From the NCBI RefSeq assembly GCF_003999195.1, contig NZ_RJVR01000354.1, positions 1-63,787 on the forward strand: a stretch of 63,787 bases of DNA, read 5' to 3'. This document shows positions 27,241-34,640 of this stretch, piece by piece (the stretch's first letter is position 1; each line of letters starts with the position of its first letter). Below the pieces are notes generated by a model. The model saw only the letters and a program-made list of their open reading frames with translations, searched no databases and was not told the origin of the DNA. The position numbers and the translations under genes were made by a program. Origin of the DNA: Streptomyces soli (GTDB taxonomy: Bacteria > Actinomycetota > Actinomycetes > Streptomycetales > Streptomycetaceae).

Positions 27241-27348
27241 ACCCCCCCTTCTGTGCCTCGCCGCTGGCGCCGGTGCATGAGGACGTCGCGTCCGCCCTGA
27301 TCGGCAAAGGGCGCAGCCTTCGCACCGCGCGGCCTGGCCGGCCTGTCA

Positions 27349-27410
27349 CCGACCGCTCGCAGCCGCACCGGGCGGACGGGGTTTGCCCTTCGCCCGGTGC
27401 GTGCGGTCGG
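27349..27410. terminator. Nested stem-loop between convergent genes
   Basis: Outer arms 27349-27356 and 27403-27410 (8 bp) enclose inner arms 27364-27374 and 27391-27401 (11 bp, exact). It sits between the aldolase stop (27240) and the hsp20 stop (27411), so it is probably a bidirectional terminator. Confidence 0.65.
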
Positions 27411-27836
27411 TCAGGTGTGTGTGACCTCGATGTGCTTGGCCGGCGCCTTCTCCTCGCCGAGTCCCACACTGACGGTGAGCATACCGGCGGTGTATTCGGC
27501 GCGGACGTCGTCTTCCTTTACGCCCTTGGGCAGGGCGATACTGCGGCTCATGGAGCCGTACCGGATCTCGCAGCGGTGCTTGTCCACGTCGCGCTCACTG
27601 CGCTCGGCCTTGATGGTGAGGACGCTCTCCTCGACCGTGACGTCGAGGTCCTTGTCCGGGTCGATGCCAGGGATCTCCGCCCGGATGACGTACCGGTCGC
27701 CCTTGGTGTACTCCTCGATCTTCATGTCGTACAGGTCGGCCAGCTGAGGCCAGGCGAAGTGCGGCGGGAGGGTCTCGAACCATTCGGGCAGGTCCGGGAA
27801 CGTGAATCGGTGCTGCCTGTGTGCGAGTGCGGGCAT
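27411..27836 (-). CDS. Hsp20/alpha-crystallin family small heat-shock protein
   Basis: The 141-residue chaperone has an alpha-crystallin core (about 40-130): DRYVIRAEIPGIDPDKDLDV, SERDVDKHRCEIRYGSMSRS, and the conserved AEYTAGMLTVSVG. The C-terminal extension is short. Small HSPs hold unfolding proteins, and the mycobacterial homologue HspX is a classic DosR target. ATG 27836 is preceded by AGGAGGTAGCAGTC. The palindrome pair at 27909-27945 lies 80-102 bp upstream. Confidence 0.93.
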   Translation of the reverse strand: MPALAHRQHRFTFPDLPEWFETLPPHFAWPQLADLYDMKIEEYTKGDRYVIRAEIPGIDPDKDLDVTVEESVLTIKAERSERDVDKHRCEIRYGSMSRSIALPKGVKEDDVRAEYTAGMLTVSVGLGEEKAPAKHIEVTHT

Positions 27837-28349
27837 GACTGCTACCTCCTTGATTCCTCAGTGAGGTTCCGATACCTCCAGTCCACTGCGCGCCGCGTCC
27901 GGGGGCAGGGGCCGAACAGGCCCATGGCGGGGGTCCGAAAGTCCCTCATGCCACAACGTCATCACGGAGCCGTGAACGGCGGCAATTGACCGTGACCGCC
28001 GTCTGGTGGCTGACCGAATGGCGCTGGCACAGGCGGGCGAGCCCACCGCCCGCGCACCAGCGCGTGCCGGAGGCCCCATCTATGGAACCCAGCCCCCCGC
28101 CGCCACGCCTGCTCGGCCTGACGCCGCCTGCGTCGAAGTACTGGAGGAGGCACCGCAGTTCGCGCTGCAACAGCCCATCGCTGGCCGGGCATCCCGACCG
28201 CTGCGGAGATAGCCTCACCGCCGCCGCGACCGTCCCGCTCGGTATCGCCTGCGCCGTCCCTGCGCACGGGCGGCGAACCCTCGTTGAGGCGGCGCGTGGA
28301 GCCAGTCCTGACGGCGAGTCGCCGGTGCGGTGTCGCGATGCCTGGGCGG
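27837..28349. other. Intergenic stretch, no gene recognised
   Basis: Apart from the boxes at 27909-27945 I find no feature. Open frames here lack ribosome sites and known motifs. Confidence 0.5.
27909..27945. promoter_or_regulatory. Palindrome pair upstream of hsp20
   Basis: GGGCCGAACAGGCC (27909-27922) and GGGTCCGAAAGTCCC (27931-27945) start 22 bp apart. The second is the copy closest to the mycobacterial DosR half-sites (GGGNC and GTCCC with an A-rich centre). Confidence 0.6.
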
Positions 28350-29231
28350 TCAGTCGGCGCGGTGCGGGACGACGATGAGCGGGCATCGGGCGTGGTGCAG
28401 GGCGCCCTGGCTGACCGAGCCGAGTAGCAGACCGGGGAACCCTCCCAGGCCGCGGCTGCCCACCACCAGGGCCAGCGCGTATTCCGCGGCCTCGGTGAGG
28501 ACCTGCACGGGATGTCCCCGGATGATCTCGTGCCGGAGTTCCACCTGCGGATACTTGTCCGGCCATCCCGCCGTGGACTCCGCCAGCGCCCGCCGTACCT
28601 CTTTCTCCATCTCGTCCGCGGGGACGCCGCTGGGGAACGGTGGCTGCCACGCGGACACCGCGATCAGGCGGGCATCGCGGAACGCGGCCTCCTCGAAGGC
28701 GAACCGCACCGCCTCCGTCGACACGGCCGAACCGTCGACGCCCACCACGAGGTGCGGTGGCTCGTGCGTGACGTGCTCCGGCTCCCGGACCACGACGACC
28801 GGGCAGGGCGCGTGCGCGACCAGCGGCAGGCCCACCGTCTCGCGGCTGAACAGGTCCCGTACGACGCTCCGGTGTCGTGACCCGATCACCACCATGGAAC
28901 TGCCCGGTGCCCGCGCCCGCAGAACGTCCGCGGGTGAGCCGTTGGCGAGTTCGGCGACCACCGTAAGCCCCGGATGTCGCTGAACGGCGAAGTCCCGCGC
29001 CTCTTCGAGCACCGGGGCGTATGCCGCACGGATCGCCGGGCCCCACGACGTCCACAACGAGGTCAACTCCGCAGAGCCGTCCGCCAGATCGGGCGCATCG
29101 ACGGCGATCACCAGGTGCAGCGGCAGACGCCGGCGTGCCGCCTCGTCCGCCGCCCATGCCAGGGCGAGCCTGGCGGAGGGCCTGGCATCCAGCCCGACGA
29201 CAACCGCCCCGCGCTCAACTGACGTTCCCAT
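28350..29231 (-). CDS. Tandem universal stress protein
   Basis: The 293-residue two-domain USP starts GAVVVGLDARPSARLALAWA (Arg-Pro instead of Gly-Ser after the Asp). Its domain 1 loop GSRHRSVVRDLFSRETVG is atypical. Domain 2 is canonical: PPHLVVGVDGSAVSTEAV, then GSRGLGGFPGLLLGSVSQ. ATP binding is therefore clearer for domain 2. It follows the small membrane gene (29297-29599) in the same direction by about 65 bp, and both probably use the 29666-29701 boxes. Confidence 0.9.
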   Translation of the reverse strand: MGTSVERGAVVVGLDARPSARLALAWAADEAARRRLPLHLVIAVDAPDLADGSAELTSLWTSWGPAIRAAYAPVLEEARDFAVQRHPGLTVVAELANGSPADVLRARAPGSSMVVIGSRHRSVVRDLFSRETVGLPLVAHAPCPVVVVREPEHVTHEPPHLVVGVDGSAVSTEAVRFAFEEAAFRDARLIAVSAWQPPFPSGVPADEMEKEVRRALAESTAGWPDKYPQVELRHEIIRGHPVQVLTEAAEYALALVVGSRGLGGFPGLLLGSVSQGALHHARCPLIVVPHRAD

Positions 29232-29296
29232 GTCTGCTCCTCCTCATGTCCGGGGCGCCGGGCGCCCGCGGCCGGTAGCCAGTCCGATCGGGTGAA

Positions 29297-29599
29297 TCAC
29301 TCGTCCCGGAGCTCGGGCACCCGCAGCGGACTGCAGGCTTCATCGATGCCAGCCAGCTGAGCGATCATGTCTCGGTACTCACACCGGTCCAGGACGCCCG
29401 CCAGCCGACCGGCGACGATCAACTGCTCGGCTTCCTCCGCAGGAAGGTCACCGCGCTCAGCGCCCGCGATCCGCCCCACAGGTGCCTCCCGCAACGGCCA
29501 GCGAACCGGAGTCCGACCGGACCGCCACGCCCGGGCCAGCAAGCCCCGCGAGCACCCGAGCAGCAGCATGAGGACCAGAAAGATGACGATGACGGTCAC
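29297..29599 (-). CDS. Small membrane-anchored protein with SHOCT-like tail
   Basis: The 100-residue protein starts with a single membrane helix (VTVIVIFLVLMLLLGCSRGL). A cytosolic tail follows whose end (PAEEAEQLIVAGRLAG then RCEYRDMIAQLAG) resembles a diverged SHOCT oligomerisation motif. GTG 29599 was chosen because GGGAGG lies 8 bp upstream. It is in the same direction as the USP at 28350. Function unknown; SHOCT tails usually mediate self-association. Confidence 0.6.
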   Translation of the reverse strand: MTVIVIFLVLMLLLGCSRGLLARAWRSGRTPVRWPLREAPVGRIAGAERGDLPAEEAEQLIVAGRLAGVLDRCEYRDMIAQLAGIDEACSPLRVPELRDE

Positions 29600-29665
29600 G
29601 GCGACCACCTCCCGCCGGGAACGGCGTACCTTCCCAGCGTCCCTCCCAGGCCCGCCGAAGGGCCT

Positions 29666-29701
29666 GGGCCGAACGTCCCCATCAACAGGGCCGGACAGTC
29701 C
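29666..29701. promoter_or_regulatory. Palindrome pair upstream of membrane protein/USP unit
   Basis: GGGCCGAACGTCCC (29666-29679) and GGGCCGGACAGTCC (29688-29701) start 22 bp apart, 73-95 bp upstream of the minus-strand GTG at 29599. Confidence 0.6.
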
Positions 29702-29765
29702 CCCACGCAGACGCGCCGGATTGGCGGCTGCGCCGACCCGCCAGGCCTGCCCGACACCCGAGCAT

Positions 29766-29779
29766 CGGCCGGTCGGCCC
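29766..29779. promoter_or_regulatory. Palindromic box upstream of truncated USP
   Basis: CGGCCGGTCGGCCC is centred about 70 bp before ATG 29843. Confidence 0.5.
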
Positions 29780-29842
29780 CTCGTCCCGGCCCAGGGTCCC
29801 TGCCGCGAGGGACGAGCTACGTCGAGAGCACGGCGACGATCG

Positions 29843-30520
29843 ATGACCGACGCTGTTCGCGCGGTTGCCGAGAAGACGCCCGGTTCCCCGGTGAGCAGGG
29901 GCCGAACCACTCGCAAGAACGCCGGGCTGCTGGTCGTCGGAGCCCGGGGTTCGGGTGGCTTCGACGGCCTTGCGGTGGGCTCGGTGGCGCTGCGTGCCGC
30001 GGCGGCCGCCGCCTGTCCCGTGGTGATGGTCCCGGAGTTGCCGGCCGATGCCGGTGACGAGGCGGAGGCCCCGGCGGCGGGTGGCTCGGCGCGCGTGGTG
30101 GCGGGTCTTGACGCGCACGAACCGGTGGACGAGGCGGCGGACTTCGCCTTCGCTGCCGCCAAGGCGCACGACGCCCTCCTACGGGTGGCACACGCGTGGA
30201 CCCTTCCCGCCACCTTCGTTTCCCCGTTCATGCTGGACGTCACGGAGAAGGACCGCGCCACCTGGGAGGACCAGGAGGTCCTACTGCTGTCCGACGCCCT
30301 GCGGGATTGGCGGGAGAAATACCCCGAGGTCGCCGTGCAGCCCGATGTCCGGCTGCTCCATCCGGCGATGGCGCTGCTGACCGCGTCCACGGGTGCGGAA
30401 CTACTGGTCATCGGGCGACGCACCGACCCACAGACGCCCGAGGGACGCCTCGGGCCGGTCGCCCACGCGGTGCTGCACCACGCCCGTTGCCCGGTGGCGA
30501 TCGTGCCGCACGCCGGCTGA
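29843..30520 (+). CDS. 5'-truncated tandem universal stress protein
   Basis: The 225-residue frame contains only the last third of USP domain 1 (NAGLLVVGARGSGGFDGLAV, then CPVVMVPELP) and a complete domain 2 (ARVVAGLDAHEPVDEAADFA to GPVAHAVLHHARCPVAIVP). Family members are about 290 residues, so about 80 N-terminal residues including the first VGVDGS strand are missing. The new N-terminus (MTDAVRAVAEKTPG) is unlike USPs and has no strong ribosome site. The operator-like box upstream remains. It may produce a single-domain USP or be decaying. Confidence 0.65.
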   Translation: MTDAVRAVAEKTPGSPVSRGRTTRKNAGLLVVGARGSGGFDGLAVGSVALRAAAAAACPVVMVPELPADAGDEAEAPAAGGSARVVAGLDAHEPVDEAADFAFAAAKAHDALLRVAHAWTLPATFVSPFMLDVTEKDRATWEDQEVLLLSDALRDWREKYPEVAVQPDVRLLHPAMALLTASTGAELLVIGRRTDPQTPEGRLGPVAHAVLHHARCPVAIVPHAG

Positions 30521-30679
30521 GCGACCCGCATGAGTACCCGGCCGGTGCTGGTCAGCCGAAGAAGACTTCGAACTCGTCGTACAGCGCGGGATCCACTTTC
30601 GTGGTCGTGGCCGTGGCATCGGCGAGGGGGACGCGGACGAAAGTCCGGTTTCGCACAGCGGCCGACTGCCCGCGTTTAT

Positions 30680-30714
30680 GGGCCGACCGTCGTCGGGCGC
30701 GGGCCGAACGGCCC
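30680..30714. promoter_or_regulatory. Palindrome pair upstream of Met/Gly-rich secreted protein
   Basis: GGGCCGACCGTCGT (30680-30693) and the perfect GGGCCGAACGGCCC (30701-30714) start 21 bp apart, 104-126 bp upstream of ATG 30812. Confidence 0.6.
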
Positions 30715-30811
30715 TTGGGCGGGCCGCCCGCCCGGCGGGAGGGTGGCAAGCAGACACGCTGACAGCCCTGGCCTGGCGGCCGCGGGCGCACCGACCACAG
30801 AGGCGAGGATC

Positions 30812-31573
30812 ATGAGCACTACGCGTACACCCGTCGCCGCTCTCGCGGCCCTGGCCCTGGCCGGCACCCTGGCCACCGGTGCATGCGCCGCGAACGGCAG
30901 CGCCTCCAGCACCGGATTCCCCAGCCGTACGCCCACCGCCTCGGCCAGCGGCACTCCCACCACTCCGGCAGGCCCGACCAGCGGGTGGGGGCCGGGCATG
31001 TGGAACGGCGACTGGAGCTCCGGCATGATGGGCGGCAATGGGGGCTCGTGGGGGCCCGGCATGATGGGCACCGGCATGATGGGCAACTGGTGGCTGGCGG
31101 GCAACGGCAGCCGGGTGCAGACAATCGACCAGGCCCGTCAGCGGGCGACGGCGTTCGCCGACCGGCTCGGCCTGCGAGTCGGCGAGGTGATGCAGTTCTC
31201 CCGGAACTTCTACGCCGAGCTGGAGACCACCGGTGGCCGTCCGGCCACCGAGGCCCTGATCAACCCGGCCGTCGGCGCCGTACAGATCGAGTACGGGCCC
31301 GCGATGATGTGGAACACCACCTACGGCATGAACTACGGCAACCAGGGCCAGGCCCGGGTTTCGGCCGCACAGGCCCAGAGCATCGCCCGGCAGTGGCTCC
31401 GCGACCACGGCAACACGCTGACCGCGGGCGACCCGGAGTCCTTTCCCGGCTACTACACCCTGCACACCATGCGGTCCGGGAAGATCAGCGGCATGCTGTC
31501 GGTCAACGCCTCCACCGGCACGGTGTGGGAACACACCTGGCACGGCACCTACATCGCCACCAGCCAGCGATAA
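30812..31573 (+). CDS. Secreted Met/Gly/Trp-rich protein with PepSY-like domain
   Basis: The 253-residue protein has an N-terminal signal sequence (AALAALALAGTLATGACAAN; a Cys follows, but the lipobox is not canonical). A Ser/Thr/Pro linker is followed by a Met/Gly/Trp-rich tract (GMWNGDWSSGMMGGNGGSW, then GMMGTGMMGNWW at about 70-95). The C-terminal half (about 105-250) has two PepSY-like repeats, the second around AAQAQSIARQWLRDHGN to SVNASTGTVWEH. Clustered methionines outside the membrane often bind Cu(I), so metal binding is a reasonable guess only. ATG 30812 follows GAGGCGAGGATC. Confidence 0.75.
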   Translation: MSTTRTPVAALAALALAGTLATGACAANGSASSTGFPSRTPTASASGTPTTPAGPTSGWGPGMWNGDWSSGMMGGNGGSWGPGMMGTGMMGNWWLAGNGSRVQTIDQARQRATAFADRLGLRVGEVMQFSRNFYAELETTGGRPATEALINPAVGAVQIEYGPAMMWNTTYGMNYGNQGQARVSAAQAQSIARQWLRDHGNTLTAGDPESFPGYYTLHTMRSGKISGMLSVNASTGTVWEHTWHGTYIATSQR

Positions 31574-32136
31574 CCCACAGTGGCCGCCCCCTCTCGCCCT
31601 GAGGCGCGAGCGGCTGTGCCGCTCGCCGCTGGTCAGAGACCCATTAGAGGCCATGCCACGAGGGTGATGACGCGTTCGCCGACACCCAATGCCAGTGGCC
31701 AACTATCGCTCTTCCCAGGGTGAGCGACAGCGGCCATCCGCTCGGGCAGGACAAGGCAAGTAGACACCAACAAATCCCGCACATAATGCCGTCCGCCACG
31801 CCGCCGACCGTTCACCGACGGTGGACATCACCCTCACCGTCCGCGCCGCCGCCCGGCTCGTGATCGATGTCGCGGACCGGCATCCGGGCGTGCCGAGCCA
31901 GATCCCGGAGACGGCCGGGGAAGGGCAAGACGATCCGTGTCCAGCTCGCGCTGCCCGACAGCTGCTGAGTCGGCGGAAGGCTGGGGCGAACGGGATCATG
32001 TAGGGGCCGTTCGGCCCCTACCGCAGGTCAGCGGCGGCCATGTCAACTGAGCCGGGCGGAACGGGTGCTCCGGGGCGCGAGCACCCAGAACCACCCCGCC
32101 ACACAACAGCGCCACATCGTAGGAAGAACAGGCTTG
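31574..32136. other. Intergenic stretch with palindromes, no gene recognised
   Basis: Short frames at 31633-31815 (minus) and 31821-32003 (plus) have no recognisable domain or ribosome site. The only supportable features are the boxes at 31983-32017. Confidence 0.5.
31983..32017. promoter_or_regulatory. Palindrome pair; best copy is a 20-bp palindrome
   Basis: A weak copy GGGGCGAACGGGAT (31983-31996) and the perfect GGGCCGTTCGGCCC (32004-32017) start 21 bp apart. The latter extends to a perfect 9+9 bp palindrome, TAGGGGCCGTTCGGCCCCTA (32001-32020). It lies about 126 bp upstream of ATG 32137. Confidence 0.65.
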
Positions 32137-32793
32137 ATGATCGGAATCGTGGGGCACGCGGACCTCACCGCGGTGACGTTGAAACGAATCGAGAGCGAGT
32201 TGCGCGCTCGGCTGGAAGGGCTGGTGCCACCGGGCACAGCGGCACTGGCCCGGGTCGGCGCCGGGCTGCCAGTAGCCTTCGCACGAGCCGTCCGCAAGGC
32301 CGGGCTGGCGCTGGTGGCGGTGCTGCCGGCCCAGGGCTCGCTGCCCGCGCCGCTAGCCCCGTCCTTCGCACTTCACTCCTGCGAGTGAAGATCCGCTGAC
32401 CCGATTGTCGGGATCTGGCTAGAATCGAGAAGTCCGCATGCTGAGATTCGATCTCCTTGGCCGCCGGACTTCGATCTCTACGCCCATGTGCGAAGTATCC
32501 GGCTATCCGGGCCCGACGCGGTGGCCGCCGGCGAAATGCTGGTGCTGGCCGAGCACGTCCGCCTGGTCGACTTCGACCCCCGCGACCGCGACGCGTGCGT
32601 GACCGCGGATGAGAGCCTCATCCAGCCCTGCCGCAGGATCCTGGCGGTGTGGGACGGCTCGTGGTCCACCGGCCGTGACGCCACCGCCCACCTGGTGGCC
32701 TACGCCCGCAGCCGCGGCGTGCCGGTGGAGATCGTCTGGCCGGCCGGCGCCGCCCGCGACGGCGGATACGGCCTGGTCAGGACCGCGTCATGA
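32137..32793 (+). pseudogene. Rossmann-like protein gene interrupted by one in-frame TGA
   Basis: The reading frame is continuous from ATG 32137 (MIGIVGHADLTAVTLKRIES) to the stop at 32791 except for one TGA at 32386. The first half (GTAALARVGAGLPVAFARAV) and second half (AAGEMLVLAEHVRLVDFDPR, RRILAVWDGSWSTGRDATAH) together look like one nucleotide-binding Rossmann protein of the DprA/TIR-like superfamily. Between them lie about 45 codons (32366-32507) with different composition and imperfect inverted repeats, including the TGA. An insertion into a once intact gene is likely; two polypeptides are an alternative. The 3' end overlaps the PPOX gene by ATGA. Confidence 0.6.
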
Positions 32794-33260
32794 GCAGCGA
32801 CGAGAGCGTCCGGCGGCACGTCATGGGCACCACCGGCGACCACCACGGCCGCCCGACCGCCGCCCGGATGGTCGACCTGTCGAAGACCGAGGCGCTGCGA
32901 CTGCTGGCCGGCGTCACCTGGGGGCGGGTGGTCTTCTCCCTCCACGCGTTGCCCGCCGTCCGCCCGGTCAACCACATCCTGGACGACCGGCACATCATCA
33001 TCCGCGCCCACCCCGGCGCCGCGATCCTGCGCCCAGCCGGAACCGGCAAGGTCGTCGCCTACGAGGCCGACCAACTGGACGAGACCGACCACACCGGCTG
33101 GAGCGTGATCGTCACCGGCACCGCCACCCTGGTACGCGACCCGGACCAACTGGCCCGCTACGAACTGCTGCTGCACCCATGGACGGACGGTGCCATGGAA
33201 CACGTCGTACGAATCAGTCCCCACATCGTCACCGGCCACCGGCTCACCCGGGAACCGTAG
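32790..33260 (+). CDS. PPOX/flavin-reductase-like protein
   Basis: The 156-residue split-barrel protein of the pyridoxamine-phosphate-oxidase-like family has LLAGVTWGRVVFSLHALPAV, PVNHILDDRHIIIRAH and GWSVIVTGTATLVRDPDQL. Such proteins bind FMN, F420 or heme-like ligands and are frequent in DosR-type regulons. ATG 32790 overlaps the stop of the upstream gene (ATGA), implying translational coupling despite the upstream TGA. No HTH is present, unlike the two XRE-PPOX paralogues. Confidence 0.88.
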   Translation: MSSDESVRRHVMGTTGDHHGRPTAARMVDLSKTEALRLLAGVTWGRVVFSLHALPAVRPVNHILDDRHIIIRAHPGAAILRPAGTGKVVAYEADQLDETDHTGWSVIVTGTATLVRDPDQLARYELLLHPWTDGAMEHVVRISPHIVTGHRLTREP

Positions 33261-33409
33261 TAGTCACAGCGCATCCCTGAGCCCTTCGCCGGGAGGTGCT
33301 GGGCCAGGATCGCCGTCAATGCGACCTCCTTCGACACCTCCAGCCAACGCCAGACGGCAGCGCTCCGCCATGCGCCGGATGGCCTCCGCTCGGCTGGCCC
33401 TAGCCGGCC

Positions 33410-33423
33410 GGGACCTTCGGCCC
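33410..33423. promoter_or_regulatory. Palindromic box upstream of USP
   Basis: GGGACCTTCGGCCC is centred about 86 bp before ATG 33502. A weak second copy, GGGCCTGATGGGAT, starts exactly 21 bp later at 33431. Confidence 0.5.
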
Positions 33424-33501
33424 TGCCCATGGGCCTGATGGGATCTCCCCGCCGCCCGGAGGCGGTGTCAGCGTGGAATGACCCGGCGACGAGGAGGGAC
33501 C

Positions 33502-34386
33502 ATGGATGCCACGCGCGGGCCGGTCGTCGTAGGGACGGACGGATCCGAGAACGCCGTGCCGGCGGTGCGGTGGGCCGCCGCCGAAGCCGCTGCCAGGCGC
33601 GTGCCCCTGCACATCGTGCACGCCACCGGCCTCGACGCCTGGGGCGGGCACCTGCCCGACGATGCGGCCCAGTTGGTGCTCGACACCGGCCAGGACATCC
33701 TGGACAACGCAGTCGCGCAGGCCACCGATCAGGTACCGCAGCTGCGGGTCACCCGCACGCTCAGCCGGGACTCCGCAGTACGGACCTTGCTCGACGAAGC
33801 CGGGGCAAACGGGACAGTCGTCGTCGGCTCGCGCGGGCTCGGCGGTTTCTCGGCGCTTCTGCTGGGCTCGGTCGGACTCCGGGTCGCCGGCCGCGTGACG
33901 GGGCCGCTCGTCGTGGTCCGCGGCGCGCCCGAGACCGTGACGAAAGGCGTCGTGCTGGCCGCCGTACGGGACGAGCGGGATCTCGACGCGGTTCGCTTCG
34001 CCGCGGAGACCGCCGGCCGCCGCGAGGCGTCGCTGCGCGTGCTGAGCGCCTACACCTTCTTCCAGTACGCCGGGAGCATGGTGCCGATGCTCGACGACGT
34101 CAGGGAGGTCGCCGAGGAGCAGGCGGACGCCGCCTCCCGCGTCCTGGGTCCCCTGCGGGATGAATTCCCCGGCCTGGCGGTGACCGCTGACGTGGTACGA
34201 GGACCGTCCGCGGCCGGTGCCCTGGTCGCCGCGTCCGCGCACGTGGACCTGCTGGTCATCGGTGCCCGCCGGCCCGCACACGCGATCGGTGCGCCACTGG
34301 GCCGCGTCGCCCACGCCGTGCTGCACCACGCGCACTGCCCCGTGGCGATGGTCCCGTGCGGTGACCGTCACGGCGACGGTGGCTGA
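33502..34386 (+). CDS. Tandem universal stress protein
   Basis: The 294-residue two-domain USP starts GPVVVGTDGSENAVPAVRWA. Domain 1 loop is GSRGLGGFSALLLGSVGLRV. Domain 2 begins TKGVVLAAVRDERDLDAV (Ala-Val-Arg in place of GVDGS) and ends GAPLGRVAHAVLHHAHCPVA. ATG 33502 was chosen for its GAGGAGGG site; an upstream ATG at 33478 lacks one. The last 19 bp overlap the convergent ACP gene. Confidence 0.92.
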   Translation: MDATRGPVVVGTDGSENAVPAVRWAAAEAAARRVPLHIVHATGLDAWGGHLPDDAAQLVLDTGQDILDNAVAQATDQVPQLRVTRTLSRDSAVRTLLDEAGANGTVVVGSRGLGGFSALLLGSVGLRVAGRVTGPLVVVRGAPETVTKGVVLAAVRDERDLDAVRFAAETAGRREASLRVLSAYTFFQYAGSMVPMLDDVREVAEEQADAASRVLGPLRDEFPGLAVTADVVRGPSAAGALVAASAHVDLLVIGARRPAHAIGAPLGRVAHAVLHHAHCPVAMVPCGDRHGDGG

Positions 34387-34640
34387 CCGGCACGGCCCGC
34401 CGCCCGCGTGACGAGGAAGTCCGCACTCTCCGACAGGGTGGTCAGAGCAGGGTAGTCGTTCTCGTCGATGGCGAGGCCGGTGCGTTCGATGAGCGTCTCG
34501 ACGAAGCCGAGGAAGTCCAGTGAGTCCATTTCGAGCGCGTCGCGGAACTTCTCGTCGGGTCCCAGGCGCGTGAAGTCGGCATCCGGCACGATACGTGCGA
34601 TCGAGTCCTTGACGATCTCCAGTGCTTCGGTGCGGTTCAC
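34368..34640 (-). CDS. Acyl carrier protein
   Basis: The 90-residue ACP has the phosphopantetheine attachment motif EMDSLDFLGF (Ser about 40) and an acidic helix II. GTG 34640 overlaps the E2 stop (GTGA), so it is the last gene of the acsA/E1/E2 operon and translationally coupled. A lone ACP beside a 2-oxoacid dehydrogenase and an acetyl-CoA synthetase is unusual. It is not flanked by ketosynthase or other PKS/FAS genes. It may carry an acyl group derived from the complex, or have a lipoyl/octanoyl-related role; both are speculation. Confidence 0.9.
   Translation of the reverse strand: MNRTEALEIVKDSIARIVPDADFTRLGPDEKFRDALEMDSLDFLGFVETLIERTGLAIDENDYPALTTLSESADFLVTRAAGRAGQPPSP

Noticed and set aside
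32386..32388. TGA as a selenocysteine codon
   Set aside because: No Sec-dependent family match, no evident SECIS-like hairpin directly downstream, and the codon lies in a segment that looks inserted.
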